Positions 9,015-19,838 of a DNA stretch of 64,000 nucleotides are shown one piece after another. The notes under the pieces were generated by a model, which saw only the letters and a list, made by a program, of their open reading frames with translations, had not been told where the DNA came from and did not search any database. Source of the DNA: Acidovorax sp. 107 (GTDB taxonomy: Bacteria > Pseudomonadota > Gammaproteobacteria > Burkholderiales > Burkholderiaceae_C); NCBI RefSeq assembly GCF_003058055.1, contig NZ_QBTZ01000001.1, forward strand, positions 3,428,001 through 3,492,000, in the 5' to 3' direction. A program made the translations under genes and the position numbers. Within the stretch, counting starts at the first letter, position 1; the number at the start of each line of letters is the position of its first letter.

Positions 9015-9225
9015 GCGTTTTGCCTGCAGAGCGGCGCGCCAAAAAGCCCGCGAACTTCCCCGTTTATCGCGCTACCGCCTTCGCTGCCTCCTCGGCACAG
9101 TGGCATCGGGGCTTGGTCCATGGTGGGGCAGGCCCGGGCGCCCGCCTCTTTGTGTCGTGGCAGGTGCCCATGTCATCGGCCAGCCACGCGGCGGCCGCCC
9201 ACTGTTGCCGTTCAAGGAGAAGACC

Positions 9226-9342
9226 ATGCCCGCTAGCGAAATTGAAATCCACGCCATCGTGCTGCGACTGCTGCGTGAAGGCTATACCGCCCTGACTGCT
9301 GCCCAACGCCGGGTGGTGGACACGTTGATGGCGGTGTGCTGA
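9226..9342 (+). CDS. Small ORF, 38 codons, unknown function
   Basis: The ORF from ATG 9226 encodes 38 residues: MPASEIEIHAIVLRLLREGY, then TALTAAQRRVVDTLMAVC. A near-perfect ribosome site, AAGGAG at 9214-9219, sits six bases upstream, the best support for translation. The product is an amphipathic helical peptide ending in cysteine with no signal or membrane segment. The GC-rich 210-base stretch between the lipoprotein and this ORF holds nothing else I recognise. It could be a genuine small protein or a chance ORF; homology among related genomes would decide. Confidence 0.4.
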   Translation: MPASEIEIHAIVLRLLREGYTALTAAQRRVVDTLMAVC

Positions 9343-9390
9343 CGCCCATCTGCAGGCTGTTCGAGGGCCCCACGGGGCTGTGCGAAATCG

Positions 9391-9460
9391 GTTTGAAGCC
9401 TTTTGGGCCGGATGCGCTAGTGCAGATTGCCTGAGGCGCTATTAAAAATGTAGTGATTGC
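9391..9460 (-). repeat. R1 repeat copy b, overlapping the 3' end of the EVE-domain gene
   Basis: Minus strand reading gives TTTTTAATAGCGCCTCAGGC, then AATCTGCACTAGCGCATCC, GGCCCAAAAGGCTTCAAA. It overlaps the end of the neighbouring minus-strand gene, supplying its TAA stop (9442-9444) and last few codons. Confidence 0.75.
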
Positions 9461-9981
9461 AGCTCGGCCCGCATCGCCTGCGCAATCAGGCGCATGTCGT
9501 GGTCGCTGACGGCAAACAGCCCAAAGCGGAACTTGCTGCCCCAGCGCTGGCGGTCGTCCACAAACTCCAGCGCGTCCAGCAGCGGCGCAATCGCCGCCTC
9601 ACGCGCAGGCACATACGTCACATCCCGGCGCGACGGCACAAACCCGCCGCCCATGTCAAACGCATACGGTGCGCCCGGCAGCACGATGCCGATGGAGACA
9701 AATGCCTGCAGCCGGTCCTTGCCGCCCATGGTCACCGTGGGCGCGTAGTACGCCACGCGGTCGCCGGGGTGTATGCGCTGCAGGGGCGCCACCTTGCCAT
9801 GGCACACCTGCATGTAGCCCGCGCCCGGTGTGGCACAGCCCCGGCGGGCGTGCTGGGCGCAGGCCACAGCGATCCAGTTGCGGCGCGTGGCGGCTGCAGA
9901 GGTCGCTGCCGACAGGGGCATGTCGTTGCGCACAGGCTCGGCATCCGGCCAAAGGGGGTGTTGCAGCAGGGCGTCGGTCAT
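9442..9981 (-). CDS. EVE-domain protein (PUA-like fold, predicted modified-nucleotide binding)
   Basis: 179 residues from ATG 9981, chosen because AGGAG lies seven bases upstream; an upstream in-frame start at 10008 lacks a site. The core fits the EVE family: [14 protein letters not shown] near the N-terminus, then [20 protein letters not shown] followed by RVAYYAPT, and [10 protein letters not shown]. The EVE fold is related to PUA and YTH domains and is thought to bind modified bases in nucleic acid; stand-alone bacterial EVE proteins have no settled substrate. It stands alone, convergent with the small ORF, so no defence-system partner is visible. The C-terminal residues and stop come from an R1 repeat. 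Confidence 0.8.
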   Translation of the reverse strand: MTDALLQHPLWPDAEPVRNDMPLSAATSAAATRRNWIAVACAQHARRGCATPGAGYMQVCHGKVAPLQRIHPGDRVAYYAPTVTMGGKDRLQAFVSIGIVLPGAPYAFDMGGGFVPSRRDVTYVPAREAAIAPLLDALEFVDDRQRWGSKFRFGLFAVSDHDMRLIAQAMRAELQSLHF

Positions 9982-10080
9982 GAAAAAGCTCCTGGTCAAA
10001 GAAGCCACCGATAGTGCGGGCCTGCTGCTGACACCGCAGTGTCAGTACCTTTGCAGCATCCCTGCGCGTAACGCAAAGCC

Positions 10081-10701
10081 TCAGGCCAGTTGCCCCCACT
10101 GCCACAACGCAAATCCACCCAGCAGCAAGGCCGACGCCCGGTTGATGCGCTGGCGCCAGGCGGGTGTGAAGCGCTGCCGCTGGTAGGCAATCGCACTGGT
10201 CAGCAGCAGCCACCAGGCAGCAGACCCCACCAGCACGCCCGCCACCATCCACAGTGGTGACGGCAGGCTCGGCCGGCCGCTGCCCAGCGAGCCAAACACC
10301 GCAATGAACGACACGATGGTGGCCGGGTTGGCCAGCGTCAGCGCAAACGTGCCCGCCGCCAGGCCCAGCAGGCCCCGTGCATCGCGCGCCGGGGCAGCGT
10401 TGTGGGCCACCGGCGCGTGCCAGGTGCGCCACGCCAGCACCAGCAACAGTGCGCCGCCGCCCAGTGCCAGCGGCGTTTTGGCGTGCGTCAGCCCGTCGAT
10501 GAGCCAGCGCACGCTGAAAGCGCCCACGGCGCCATACACCGCATCGGCCGCAGCGGCGCCCAGGCCCGTGGCCAGCCCGGCCGCCAGGCCCCGCTCCAGG
10601 GTGCGTTGCATGGTCAGCAGGCCAATGGGGCCCACAGGGGCCGCGATGAGCACGCCGATGACGGCGGCTTGCAAAAACACGGTGAGTGAAGTGAAGTCCA
10701 T
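10081..10701 (-). CDS. LysE/RhtB-family amino acid exporter
   Basis: 206 residues with about six hydrophobic segments. The N-terminal half has the family hallmark APVGPIGLLTMQRTLERGLA, followed by ATGLGAAAADAVYGAVGAFS, and NPATIVSFIAVF before the third helix pair. These inner-membrane proteins export amino acids such as lysine, threonine or homoserine lactone; the substrate is not predictable here. The gene diverges from an Lrp/AsnC-type regulator at 10803 with a 100-base shared promoter region, the classic arrangement of a regulator controlling its neighbouring exporter. Confidence 0.9.
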   Translation of the reverse strand: MDFTSLTVFLQAAVIGVLIAAPVGPIGLLTMQRTLERGLAAGLATGLGAAAADAVYGAVGAFSVRWLIDGLTHAKTPLALGGGALLLVLAWRTWHAPVAHNAAPARDARGLLGLAAGTFALTLANPATIVSFIAVFGSLGSGRPSLPSPLWMVAGVLVGSAAWWLLLTSAIAYQRQRFTPAWRQRINRASALLLGGFALWQWGQLA

Positions 10702-10733
10702 GCACCGATGCTAGGGCGGCGGCTGGCGGTAGA

Positions 10734-10748
10734 GAATGCAGAAAATTC
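10734..10748. promoter_or_regulatory. Candidate Lrp-type operator between lysE-like and lrp-like genes
   Basis: GAATGCAGAAAATTC has GAAT/ATTC arms around a seven-base A-rich centre and lies in the divergent promoter region. Lrp/AsnC proteins often bind AT-containing dyads of this type. This is a weak motif match; binding is inferred from position. Confidence 0.3.
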
Positions 10749-10802
10749 GGCGGATCCCGCATTGGGTTTCGTTTTTTTCTGTTCCCATCGATAAAGGCTT
10801 GT

Positions 10803-11252
10803 ATGGAAGTCGATGACAAAGCCTGGCGCCTGATCAGCGCGCTGCAGGCCGATGGCCGCGCCTCGCTCAAGGAACTGGCCGAGGCCGTGGGCCTGTCGGT
10901 GCCCGCCACGCTGGAGCGCTTGCGCCGCCTGCAAGAGGCGGGCGTGGTGCGCGGCGTGCATGCCGACATCGATCCCGCCAAGGTCGGCTACGGTGTGCGT
11001 GCCGTGGTGGGCATCAACGTGCCGCAGCCCGGCAAGAAGGCACTGATCGACAAGCTGCGCCAGTCGCCCCAGGTGCTTGAGTGCCACCACGTCAGCGGCA
11101 ACGACTCGTATGTGATGCAGGTCGTGGCGCGCGACCTGCCCGATCTGGAGCGCTTTCTGGGCGACATCAACGGCTATGGCGAAACGCGCACGTCCATCGT
11201 GTTCTCCACGCCCATCCCGCTGCGTGGCCTGGCCCGTCCTGAGGCGGGCTGA
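10803..11252 (+). CDS. Lrp/AsnC-family transcriptional regulator
   Basis: 149 residues. An N-terminal winged helix-turn-helix (residues about 5-60, ISALQADGRASLKELAEAVG, then LSVPATLERLRRL) is followed by the RAM ligand-binding beta-alpha-beta domain, including VLECHHVSGNDSYVMQVVA where the conserved G-x-x-D loop binds amino acids. Family members form octamers or dimers and sense amino acids. It is transcribed away from the LysE-type exporter, so it probably activates or represses that exporter in response to its substrate. Confidence 0.93.
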   Translation: MEVDDKAWRLISALQADGRASLKELAEAVGLSVPATLERLRRLQEAGVVRGVHADIDPAKVGYGVRAVVGINVPQPGKKALIDKLRQSPQVLECHHVSGNDSYVMQVVARDLPDLERFLGDINGYGETRTSIVFSTPIPLRGLARPEAG

Positions 11253-11260
11253 CCCACACC

Positions 11261-11692
11261 TCAGAACGTGATCTTTACCGACGCCGCACTGCGCTGCGCG
11301 TCGCCATGGAACACGGCCTCGATGTTGTTGCCGTCCGGGTCCAGCACAAACGCCGCGTAGTAGCCGGGGTGGTAAGCCCCCCGCTCGCCCGGCGCGCCGT
11401 TGTCGGTGCCGCCGTGGGCCAGCGCGGCGCGGTAGAACGCGTCCACCGTCGCCCGGTCCTGCGCCTGAAAGGCCAGGTGGTGCCGGCCGGTCAGGTGCCC
11501 CTGTGCGGCCACGCTGTCGGCCGTGGAGACGAACAGCTCATCCGCCCAGAAGTAGTCCTCGGCCGTGCCGCCCATGGGCACGTTCAGTGCGTCGAACACG
11601 GCCGTATAGAACCTGCGGCTGGCGGCGAGGTCGCGCACCACGAGCTGGATGTGGTCGATCAGCCGGCCTCGGTGCAGTTCCTGTGTTTCCAT
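11261..11692 (-). CDS. VOC (glyoxalase/dioxygenase-fold) family protein
   Basis: 143 residues from ATG 11692; AAAGGAG lies five bases upstream. The fold is recognisable from LIDHIQLVVRDLAASRRFY at the start, HHLAFQAQDRATVDAFY in the second module and FVLDPDGNNIEAVFHG at the end, which places metal-ligand positions His (LIDHIQ), His (RHHLAF) and Glu (NIEAV). Function could be a glyoxalase-like isomerase, a dioxygenase or a resistance protein; nothing discriminates. It lies downstream of a second VOC gene on the same strand with a 37-base gap, so the two are likely co-transcribed. Confidence 0.88.
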   Translation of the reverse strand: METQELHRGRLIDHIQLVVRDLAASRRFYTAVFDALNVPMGGTAEDYFWADELFVSTADSVAAQGHLTGRHHLAFQAQDRATVDAFYRAALAHGGTDNGAPGERGAYHPGYYAAFVLDPDGNNIEAVFHGDAQRSAASVKITF

Positions 11693-11729
11693 GGGGTCTC
11701 CTTTCGGTGAGAGGGATCGGTGCCTGGTT

Positions 11730-12107
11730 TCAATCGGGCGCATGCAGCCCGACACGATTGCCATCCAGGTCATGGATGTGCGCAAAGAAGCCCATGCCCG
11801 GCGGCAGCGCTTGGCGGGGCAGGGCCACACGGCCGCCCTGGGCCACCGCGCGCTCCAGCGCGGCGTCGAGCGAGGGCGATGCGTCCAGGTACACCAGTGT
11901 GCCGCTGCCCGACACCTGGGGCGCCGTGGGGCCCATCATCAACGCGCCGCCCGCGCCATCGGCCTCGGGGTCGTAGGCAAACACGGCGCCTTCGCTCGGG
12001 CCCATGTTCTCGCGGCGCATGGGCTGGCCCAGCACGGCTTCGTAAAAGGCCTGGGCGCGGTCCAGCTGGGTGGTGGGGATTTCAAACCAGGCGATGGCGT
12101 TTTTCAC
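11730..12107 (-). CDS. VOC family protein
   Basis: I choose the GTG at 12107 as start because AAGGAG is six bases upstream and it yields the family-typical N-terminus (M)KNAIAWFEIPT; the ATG at 12128 would put the ribosome site inside the gene. 125 residues. Motifs: LDRAQAFYEAVLG, a central Gly/Ala-rich strand (DGAGGALMMG), and FFAHIHDLDGNRVGLHAPD at the C-terminus. These small VOC proteins resemble glyoxalase-related stand-ins of unknown substrate. It precedes the other VOC gene in a likely bicistronic unit. The GTG start is inference from the ribosome site. Confidence 0.85.
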   Translation of the reverse strand: MKNAIAWFEIPTTQLDRAQAFYEAVLGQPMRRENMGPSEGAVFAYDPEADGAGGALMMGPTAPQVSGSGTLVYLDASPSLDAALERAVAQGGRVALPRQALPPGMGFFAHIHDLDGNRVGLHAPD

Positions 12108-12206
12108 GAAAGGCTCCTTGTCGTTCAATGGGTGATGGAAAGAAAGAAGCCCCGATGGTGAGCGGGGGCTGCTGACAGCGGCGTGTCAGCAGCCTGTCAC
12201 GCGGCA

Positions 12207-14364
<2,158 letters not shown>

Positions 14365-14394
14365 GCACCTGGCAGTAGCACTGCCACCCCATCC

Positions 14395-14427
14395 AAGGCC
14401 TGCATGGGGTTCTCTCATGCAGGCCTT
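14395..14427 (+). terminator. Perfect 12-bp stem-loop after pobA
   Basis: AAGGCCTGCATG pairs with CATGCAGGCCTT across a nine-base loop, 30 bases after the pobA stop. It is followed by GTGTGTGTG rather than a T-run, so it may stall or protect the transcript rather than terminate strongly. Confidence 0.55.
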
Positions 14428-14776
14428 GTGTGTGTGCCCGTTCGGCGTTGTGTGCAACCGGCGCTACGTCTGCTCACGCGGCGCACCCCACGGCCTGCGC
14501 ATGGCGGCTCCATGCGGCCCTTATGACAACGCCGCTTTGCATGCAGCCGCCCGGCATGGCAATCTCCATCTGCTACGGAAAATTTAGGCAGAACTGATGC
14601 TTACGCCCGCACAGCAGGCCCGATAGCATCGCACCAAGTTTTCAGATCATTGGCCCCGTGCTGCCGATGTGCAAATCGACGATGGATTGAACACGATGAA
14701 GCTGCTGAAGCAGCGTTTTGAGGCAATGCACTTGACCGTAGTGGGTGCCCATCAGCAACCAGGAAAGCCGTCACAA
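14428..14776. other. Gap without a recognised gene
   Basis: About 350 bases after the pobA hairpin. Short ORFs here have no ribosome site or recognisable product. The region marks the edge between the ordinary pobA segment and the accessory stretch that follows. Confidence 0.5.
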
Positions 14777-14938
14777 ATGGATTGGGTCCCGATAGTCTTC
14801 ATCACCTTCAAGGTGCTCGTGTTTGGCACCTGCATGTTCTACGCCATCAAGTGGCATCACGACCAAGGGAAGAAGGCGAAAGAAGGGGCTAGCAAGCGGC
14901 AAGGCTTGACCGAACAGGCACAGGAGGCGTCGGAGTAG
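14777..14938 (+). CDS. Small single-span membrane protein, unknown
   Basis: 53 residues if ATG 14777 is used, giving MDWVPIVFITFKVLVFGTC, then MFYAIKWHHDQGKKAKEG: one N-terminal transmembrane helix followed by a strongly basic and then acidic cytoplasmic tail. AGGAAAG at 14761-14767 is a plausible ribosome site. In-frame starts further upstream (14669, 14696) would add up to 36 residues without any domain. Small proteins of this shape are common in Burkholderiales, but I know no function. It stands alone. Confidence 0.5.
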   Translation: MDWVPIVFITFKVLVFGTCMFYAIKWHHDQGKKAKEGASKRQGLTEQAQEASE

Positions 14939-15350
14939 CCGCTGATTTCTGGCGACGGTCTGGCCTGCATCAGCCCGACCGCGCGCGAATCACCCAACCC
15001 CGGAGTTCAGCTTTGCCAAGGTCTTCGTTTGGCGGGACGGCACTACTGCGAGTTGACTGGTAATCGATGGCGTGAATTGAGCCACTGAGGAAGTAGGGCG
15101 AGACGCATCGCGAAGCAGGTATTTGAGAGTGGCTGCTTCAGGCTGAGAGCAGCCGCTCCTCCCGTAGTTGACAACCGACCGCTTTGCGCAGAAACGGCCA
15201 TTTCGGGCTTCTTAGATCTTGGCCTGCCACGTACTCATACGCCTTAGCGAAACAGGAACTGGGTCCGGCGTAACTCTCGTTAAGCTGCCCGACCTCAGAC
15301 TCAGACGCGCAGCGCAAAGGCTCGTGGGTACGCATATCCATGACGCCGCC
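14939..15350. other. Gap with no supported gene; low coding density
   Basis: Roughly 410 bases. Short ORFs in several frames overlap without ribosome sites. The right part adjoins a truncated transposase and may be its degraded 3' portion. Confidence 0.4.
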
Positions 15351-15488
15351 TTACTCCTGGCTGACCCAGCGGCGCAGTACGCTTTGCTCAATGCCCAGGT
15401 ATTTCGCTATGCGCGTGACCTTCGCACCAAGCTGCTTGAGCAGCTTCAAAGCCTCACGCTTGAACTCGTCTGAAAACGCTCTCCTCAT
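15351..15488 (-). pseudogene. Truncated IS3-family transposase OrfA remnant
   Basis: Reading the minus strand from ATG 15488 gives 45 residues: MRRAFSDEFKREALKLLKQL, GAKVTRIAKYLGIEQSVLRR, WVSQE, then stop. This is the N-terminal helix-turn-helix of an IS3-family OrfA (normally about 90-100 residues); the leucine-zipper half and OrfB are missing. It differs in sequence from the OrfA of the intact IS at 18.5-19.9 kb, so it is a separate, older insertion. The flanks are too decayed to find inverted repeats. Confidence 0.7.
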
Positions 15489-16099
15489 CTTTGGTATGTT
15501 TGCCTCCCCACCGCTTCATGTCGTTCGATGTGTCTGGGAAACTGAGGGAAGCCTATGTAACACCTAGAGCGGGAATGTGTGTGGGCTTAGGGCCAGCGAC
15601 TAGGGCGCTACACATTTAGTGGGGCAGTGCCCGCGCCTCTTGAGGCGCCGATGCGGTAGGGCGGCGGCAACCCTCGACCTATGCATTCATCACGGCCAGA
15701 TCTTTGATTGGCTTCTCTCCTTTACGTTCGCGTTGTGAGCATATCGAAGGGCGAGGTATGCGTAAATCAACTCTCCGATGGATGGAAGAAGTCATGCAAA
15801 ACCAACTGGTAACTTTTCATACCAGGCAGTACAATGCGCAACGAATTGCTTGAAATAGCCGAGTTTGCTCCGCGCCTTCCCCGGTATCTACACCCGTCAA
15901 CATGAAGCATTTTTCGACGTACCCATGCAAAAGTAGGCAGCGCCTGACTGCTGTCTTCGGCTTAGTCAACGCACTTTGCTACGGATGCCGGTCTACAGCG
16001 TGCTCGACGCGCTGACCGGCGTGGTGTCAATGGTTTTGGTGCACATGCCACGGCATTGGCGGCGAACTAGGGAATAGCTCAACGAAGTTCTCCCCGTAC
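15489..16099. other. Gap of about 600 bases without a recognised gene
   Basis: Lower-GC sequence between the transposase remnant and a chemoreceptor-like fragment. No ORF longer than about 40 codons is convincing on either strand. I see no RNA gene. Confidence 0.4.
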
Positions 16100-16249
16100 G
16101 TGGTTCGGGCCATTCAGAAGGTCGACCTGACCGTCTATGTTCCTGTGAAAAAGGGCGACACCGGCAGCGCGATGGTGGCGGTGCGCAACAACCTCGCGCA
16201 ACTGCGCTGCGTAGCGACGGTACCAGCCGACCACGTTGTTGCAACAGTC
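16100..16249 (+). pseudogene. Possible fragment of a methyl-accepting chemotaxis protein (HAMP region)
   Basis: The open frame reads VRAIQKVDLTVYVPVKKGDT, then GSAMVAVRNNLAQLRCVATV. This resembles the HAMP/linker part of proteobacterial chemoreceptors (acidic 'DLT-x-x-V-P-V' followed by 'AVRNNLAQL'). The frame then runs into unrelated residues and a stop at 16321. No transmembrane or signalling domain remains. If correct, it is a relic of a gene lost during rearrangement of this region. The match is from memory of the family pattern only. Confidence 0.3.
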
Positions 16250-16342
16250 GACTTAAAGAAATATTGTTCTTACCGGGTTGATTCCCTTGGCATCTGTCCG
16301 GGATCACCACTTCCGGATTAGCGAGAAATATAGGAGCTAAAT

Positions 16343-16762
16343 ATGTTAGTGCAGTTAATCTATGCAAGCCGATGCTCGCGCGTACTGGGACCAGCAGACG
16401 TGAAAGACATTCTGGGGGCCTCCCAGCGCAACAACACCCGCGCTGGGATTACGGGTGCTCTCTGCTTGAACAATGGTATTTTTCTACAGCTATTGGAAGG
16501 TGATCGTGGAGTAGTCAATGGTCTTTATCACCGTCTGCTCAAGGACAGCCGACATCGCGACACTGCACTATTAGATTTAAGTGAAATACCCTGCCGTCGC
16601 TTCACCGGCTGGTCGATGGGACTGATCGCCTCGCTCGAAGCGAATCGGCAAATATTTCTCAAGTACTCTGGCACTTCTGATTTCGATCCATACACGATGA
16701 GTACAGTAAGCCTACGCAGCTTCTTTGAGGAAGTCTTGCAAAATGTGCGATGGCTCGAATAA
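16343..16762 (+). CDS. BLUF-domain blue-light photoreceptor
   Basis: 139 residues, almost all one BLUF domain, which binds FAD and senses blue light. Signature residues fall at the spacing known from AppA: Tyr7 (LIYASR), Asn31 (QRNNTRAGITG), Gln49 (FLQLLEG), Trp90 and Met92 (GWSMGL). These form the Tyr-Gln-flavin hydrogen-bond switch. A C-terminal helical cap (residues about 110-139) follows, as in short stand-alone BLUF proteins, which act through protein-protein contacts. No output domain is fused. A histidine kinase lies 370 bases away on the opposite strand and might share a response, but a link is unproven. The gene sits in an accessory segment. Confidence 0.93.
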   Translation: MLVQLIYASRCSRVLGPADVKDILGASQRNNTRAGITGALCLNNGIFLQLLEGDRGVVNGLYHRLLKDSRHRDTALLDLSEIPCRRFTGWSMGLIASLEANRQIFLKYSGTSDFDPYTMSTVSLRSFFEEVLQNVRWLE

Positions 16763-17131
16763 GGTTAATGGACTTCACCCGCTTCGCTAGACAATTTTTA
16801 ACTTTAACGTCGAAGTTGTTCGAAGCTCCCTCGGAGCCTGCGCGTTAACAGCTCCTATTTGTAGTTGAGGCCGTGGCCGTTCAGTGTGATTTCGCAGAGA
16901 TGTCTCGCCAAAGTCGGCTGCGTCTCTGAAACCAATCATCGTGCCCGCGAGTCCCCATATTCTTCAGATGACGACCTCCGGATACCGAGCGTGACGTGAC
17001 GTGACGTTACGGTGCGGTGCGGGAACTGGTGACTTCAACCGCTGAAAAGCAGACATCGGGACGCCAAATCCGCGTCAGTCTGGCTGACTGTGGTTGAAGC
17101 TCCACCTACTACCGCGCAGCCGCTTAACTTT
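16763..17131. other. Convergent gap between BLUF gene and histidine kinase
   Basis: About 370 bases with no convincing ORF. Near 16990-17010 there is a short tandem run of CGTGA units (three in a row, then CGTTA). No strong terminator hairpin was found. Confidence 0.4.
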
Positions 17132-18331
17132 TCAGTTATTAGACTCTGGTCTTGCAGGAAGCTGCACCGTAAAAACGGTTCCCCTTTCAGCGTCCGATTG
17201 CACTTCGATTGAGCCACCGTGAGCTTCAGCGATTTCACGCGCCACGAACAGACCCAAACCGAGACTGGTACGCGGACGCTCGTCTTGTGCGCCCTCTTCA
17301 GGCAGCTGAACCAACGGTTTGAAGATCGCAATAAGCGACGCAGCCGGAATCGGCTGCCCGTGGTTTATGACTTGTACGTTGATACCGTTGGCTTTGCCAT
17401 GAACACCGATTACCACCGGTCTATCGCGGTCACCATACTGCGCAGCGTTGAAAAGAAGGTTGGCAAAAAGTTGGTGCAACCTTACTCCGTCAAAGACTCC
17501 TGTCGTTTTGCCTGTGGTCTGCAGCTCAAAACTATTGAGCGGGTGCGCCGCCATGGCATCTTCCAATGCCGATTCACACACCGTGTACACATCTACCAAT
17601 GCAGGAACGATAGGCATACCACTGCCGAGTTGTGTACGCGTGTAGCCCAGCAGATCGGCCACCATACTGTTCATGAGCCGGGTGCTGCTGCGGATTCGAT
17701 CACCGGTTTCCGCGATCTCGGCGGCCGACAAATCAGCCCGCTTCAAGCGCTCCCCTGCCAATCGCATCGAGAACAACGGCATCCGCAGGTCATGGCCCAG
17801 AATGGCTAAGAAAAGTTCGCGTGTCTGATCCGCCTTGGACGAATAGGTGACGACTGCTTCGGCCTGGGCTTGATCGATGGACTCGTTGAAGCGCACCATC
17901 TGATTTGAGATCACCTCGGTCATCGCTCCAACTCTAGGCAACCAAAGACGCAATACCGTCGCGCGAAGCGCACGAAACTCTGCACACAACTGGAGCAAGG
18001 AAAAGTCGTGCGCCTGCCGCTGGCTGCCATGGCTAGAAGCGGCAGTCTGAACGGCACCGACCAGATGCGGCGCATTGCCACGTGACTTCTGGTACTGCTG
18101 TTCAGGGTTCTGAACAGTCTCGATGTCAAGGGCTATGGCTTGCAGCATCCCTCTGGCGTAGTTCCGCAAAGCAAGTTGAGAAGTCGAGGCCTCTGGCACC
18201 AGGGTCAGCGAAAAGTCTTCCCACTCAGAGAGGATCTCCTCGATATGCTCAGTCAGGAAGTGGTCTAGTTTCATGGCGTAATCCCAGCGTCGGTACCGCT
18301 TTTTGTGTTTCTGATCAGCGGGAGAATTCAT
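17132..18331 (-). CDS. Orphan sensor histidine kinase (RsbRD-type N-terminal domain, HisKA, HATPase)
   Basis: 399 residues from ATG 18331; an internal ATG at 18274 (380 residues) is an alternative. The N-terminal about 150 residues are helical and soluble (LDHFLTEHIEEILSEWEDF), resembling the RsbRD/globin-like sensor region of stress kinases; no transmembrane helix is present. The phosphoacceptor is in LAILGHDLRMPL, the N box is NLLFNAAQYG, and the G2 box is SLGLGLFVAREIAEAHGGSI. It is thus a cytoplasmic kinase. No response regulator is nearby, so the partner is elsewhere. The BLUF receptor downstream is a candidate input partner only by proximity. Confidence 0.9.
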   Translation of the reverse strand: MNSPADQKHKKRYRRWDYAMKLDHFLTEHIEEILSEWEDFSLTLVPEASTSQLALRNYARGMLQAIALDIETVQNPEQQYQKSRGNAPHLVGAVQTAASSHGSQRQAHDFSLLQLCAEFRALRATVLRLWLPRVGAMTEVISNQMVRFNESIDQAQAEAVVTYSSKADQTRELFLAILGHDLRMPLFSMRLAGERLKRADLSAAEIAETGDRIRSSTRLMNSMVADLLGYTRTQLGSGMPIVPALVDVYTVCESALEDAMAAHPLNSFELQTTGKTTGVFDGVRLHQLFANLLFNAAQYGDRDRPVVIGVHGKANGINVQVINHGQPIPAASLIAIFKPLVQLPEEGAQDERPRTSLGLGLFVAREIAEAHGGSIEVQSDAERGTVFTVQLPARPESNN

Positions 18332-18555
18332 ATCCCCCCGTGAAAGTAGTGTGCGTGTAAGCAGCAGTCCGCGTTGGTGCTTGAGGTCTGGCTCTCCGCA
18401 ACCGCAGTAATGGACTTGTGTTCGAGGCGCATCGTCGGCTAGTCGATGAACGACACCATGCAGGCCTCAAAGGTGAGCGATACGCTTTTGATGGCACTGT
18501 GGCGTCGAGGCAAACCGGCTGCTCTTGATGTTGCCCCCGTATTCCCGCCCCCATC

Positions 18556-19488
18556 CTATTCGCAATAAAGCGCCTGGTCCATCGCTGGCTCCCGGCGCAC
18601 TTGGGCGGCCTGCTGCCGCCTGAACTCCCGCGGTGAGCGCATTCTCAACGACGAGTGCGGATGCACCTCGTTGAAGTGCTCGAAGGCGGCAGGCAACTGC
18701 GCCAGCACGGTCTGTGCGTCGCGCAGGTCCATGCGCGCCACGTAGTCTCGCTTGAAGGTGTTCACGAAGCTCTCGGCCATCCCGTTGCTCTGCGGGCTGC
18801 ACACGGGTGTGTTGATGGGTTGCAAGCCCAGCGAACGTGCCAGCGCACGCGTGTCTGCCGCGATGTACGCCCCGCCGTTGTCACTCAGAAACTCCAGTCG
18901 ATAACCTTTGGGGACGGCCTCAACCGCCCCGAAGCGCCGCTCCACCGCTTCGATGAGCATCTCGCGCACCGGCTCGCCCGGCAGTCCCTTGCCCTCCCAA
19001 GCCCGCCAGGCCATGACCTCGCGGTCGCAGCAGTCTTTGGCGAAGGTGGCCGTCACCGTCTGGCCCGAGTCGCACTTGATTTCCAGGCCGTCAGAGCACC
19101 AGCGCAGGTCGCTGCGCGTCACGGACACCGTGCCCTCGTGCGTGCGGGCCGACTGGCGTCGCCGCGGCGCCTTGGGCAATAGCAAACCCGCCTGCGCCAT
19201 CACGCGATACACGCGCTTGGGATTGACCCGTGCCTCGCCGGCAACCGTGCGCTTGCGGTTGACCAACGCGCACGCTCGTCGGTAGCCATAGCTAGGCAGC
19301 TCGGCAATCTCCTGGCGCAGTTCGTCCAGCAAGCTGGCATCGTCCTTGGGTGAGCGATGGGTGCGACCATCCGTCCAGTCGTCACTGCGTCCCAGCAGCT
19401 CACGCACATGCGAGCGCGCCAGCCCCATTGTCCGGCAGACCGTCTTCACAGGTCTTCCCCGGGCAACAAGGGCGAGCGCGCAATCCAC
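18556..19488 (-). CDS. IS2-group transposase OrfB (DDE integrase)
   Basis: 310 residues as an independent frame; in life it is probably made as an OrfA-OrfB fusion by -1 frameshifting. IS3-family hallmarks: helical HTH_21-like region ([33 protein letters not shown]), then the DDE catalytic core with Asp in [12 protein letters not shown], Asp in [11 protein letters not shown] and Glu in [15 protein letters not shown]. The closing [20 protein letters not shown] is typical. It catalyses excision and integration of the element. The frame relative to orfA is -1, as expected. Confidence 0.95.
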   Translation of the reverse strand: MDCALALVARGRPVKTVCRTMGLARSHVRELLGRSDDWTDGRTHRSPKDDASLLDELRQEIAELPSYGYRRACALVNRKRTVAGEARVNPKRVYRVMAQAGLLLPKAPRRRQSARTHEGTVSVTRSDLRWCSDGLEIKCDSGQTVTATFAKDCCDREVMAWRAWEGKGLPGEPVREMLIEAVERRFGAVEAVPKGYRLEFLSDNGGAYIAADTRALARSLGLQPINTPVCSPQSNGMAESFVNTFKRDYVARMDLRDAQTVLAQLPAAFEHFNEVHPHSSLRMRSPREFRRQQAAQVRREPAMDQALYCE

Positions 19489-19838
19489 TTTTTTTCGGCG
19501 GCGTACTCCACGGCTTCCTTGAGGATTTCGTTCTCCAAGGTCTTCTTGCCCAGTACCCGTTGTAGCTTGGCAATCTCCGCACGAGCAGCCGCGAGTTCAG
19601 ACGCGGGAACCACGGCCTCACCAGCGGACACAGCAGTCAACGCGCCTTGCCTCTCGAGCTTGCGCCACTGGAACAACAAGCTGGCGGCCACGCCTTCCTG
19701 ACGGGCCACCAGCGACACGCTCATGCCCGGCTCGTAGGTGCGCCGCACCAGGGCTGCCTTCTCGGGGAGGGACCAGCGCCTGCGGCGCTGGTCTTTCAGA
19801 ATCACCTCCACCGACTCCGTATGCCTAGTCGTATTCAT
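19446..19838 (-). CDS. IS2-group transposase OrfA (DNA-binding subunit)
   Basis: 130 residues. Helix-turn-helix region [40 protein letters not shown], then the coiled segment [20 protein letters not shown] and [17 protein letters not shown]. This arrangement is characteristic of OrfA of E. coli IS2 and relatives. It binds the inverted ends and, with OrfB, forms the transposase. The 3' end overlaps orfB by 43 bases and contains the slippery A7G. Confidence 0.95.
   Translation of the reverse strand: MNTTRHTESVEVILKDQRRRRWSLPEKAALVRRTYEPGMSVSLVARQEGVAASLLFQWRKLERQGALTAVSAGEAVVPASELAAARAEIAKLQRVLGKKTLENEILKEAVEYAAEKKWIARSPLLPGEDL
19488..19495 (-). other. Programmed -1 frameshift site (A7G) joining OrfA and OrfB
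   Basis: On the minus strand the overlap contains GAAAAAAAG. A -1 slip here moves reading exactly from the orfA frame into the orfB frame. IS2 itself uses A6G. Confidence 0.8.

Noticed and set aside
9442..9981. EVE-domain gene as part of a defence island
   Set aside because: EVE domains do occur in anti-phage systems, but here the gene stands alone among metabolic and transport genes and has no nuclease or ATPase partner.
15138..15473. Short ORFs on both strands (67 and 84 codons) near the transposase remnant
   Set aside because: The minus-strand alternative frame encodes a recognisable IS3 OrfA N-terminus; these overlapping frames have no ribosome sites or known products.
18315..18525. A possible gene fragment left of the insertion sequence
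   Set aside because: Translation in all frames gives no recognisable family, and joining the two flanks of the IS does not restore an ORF.
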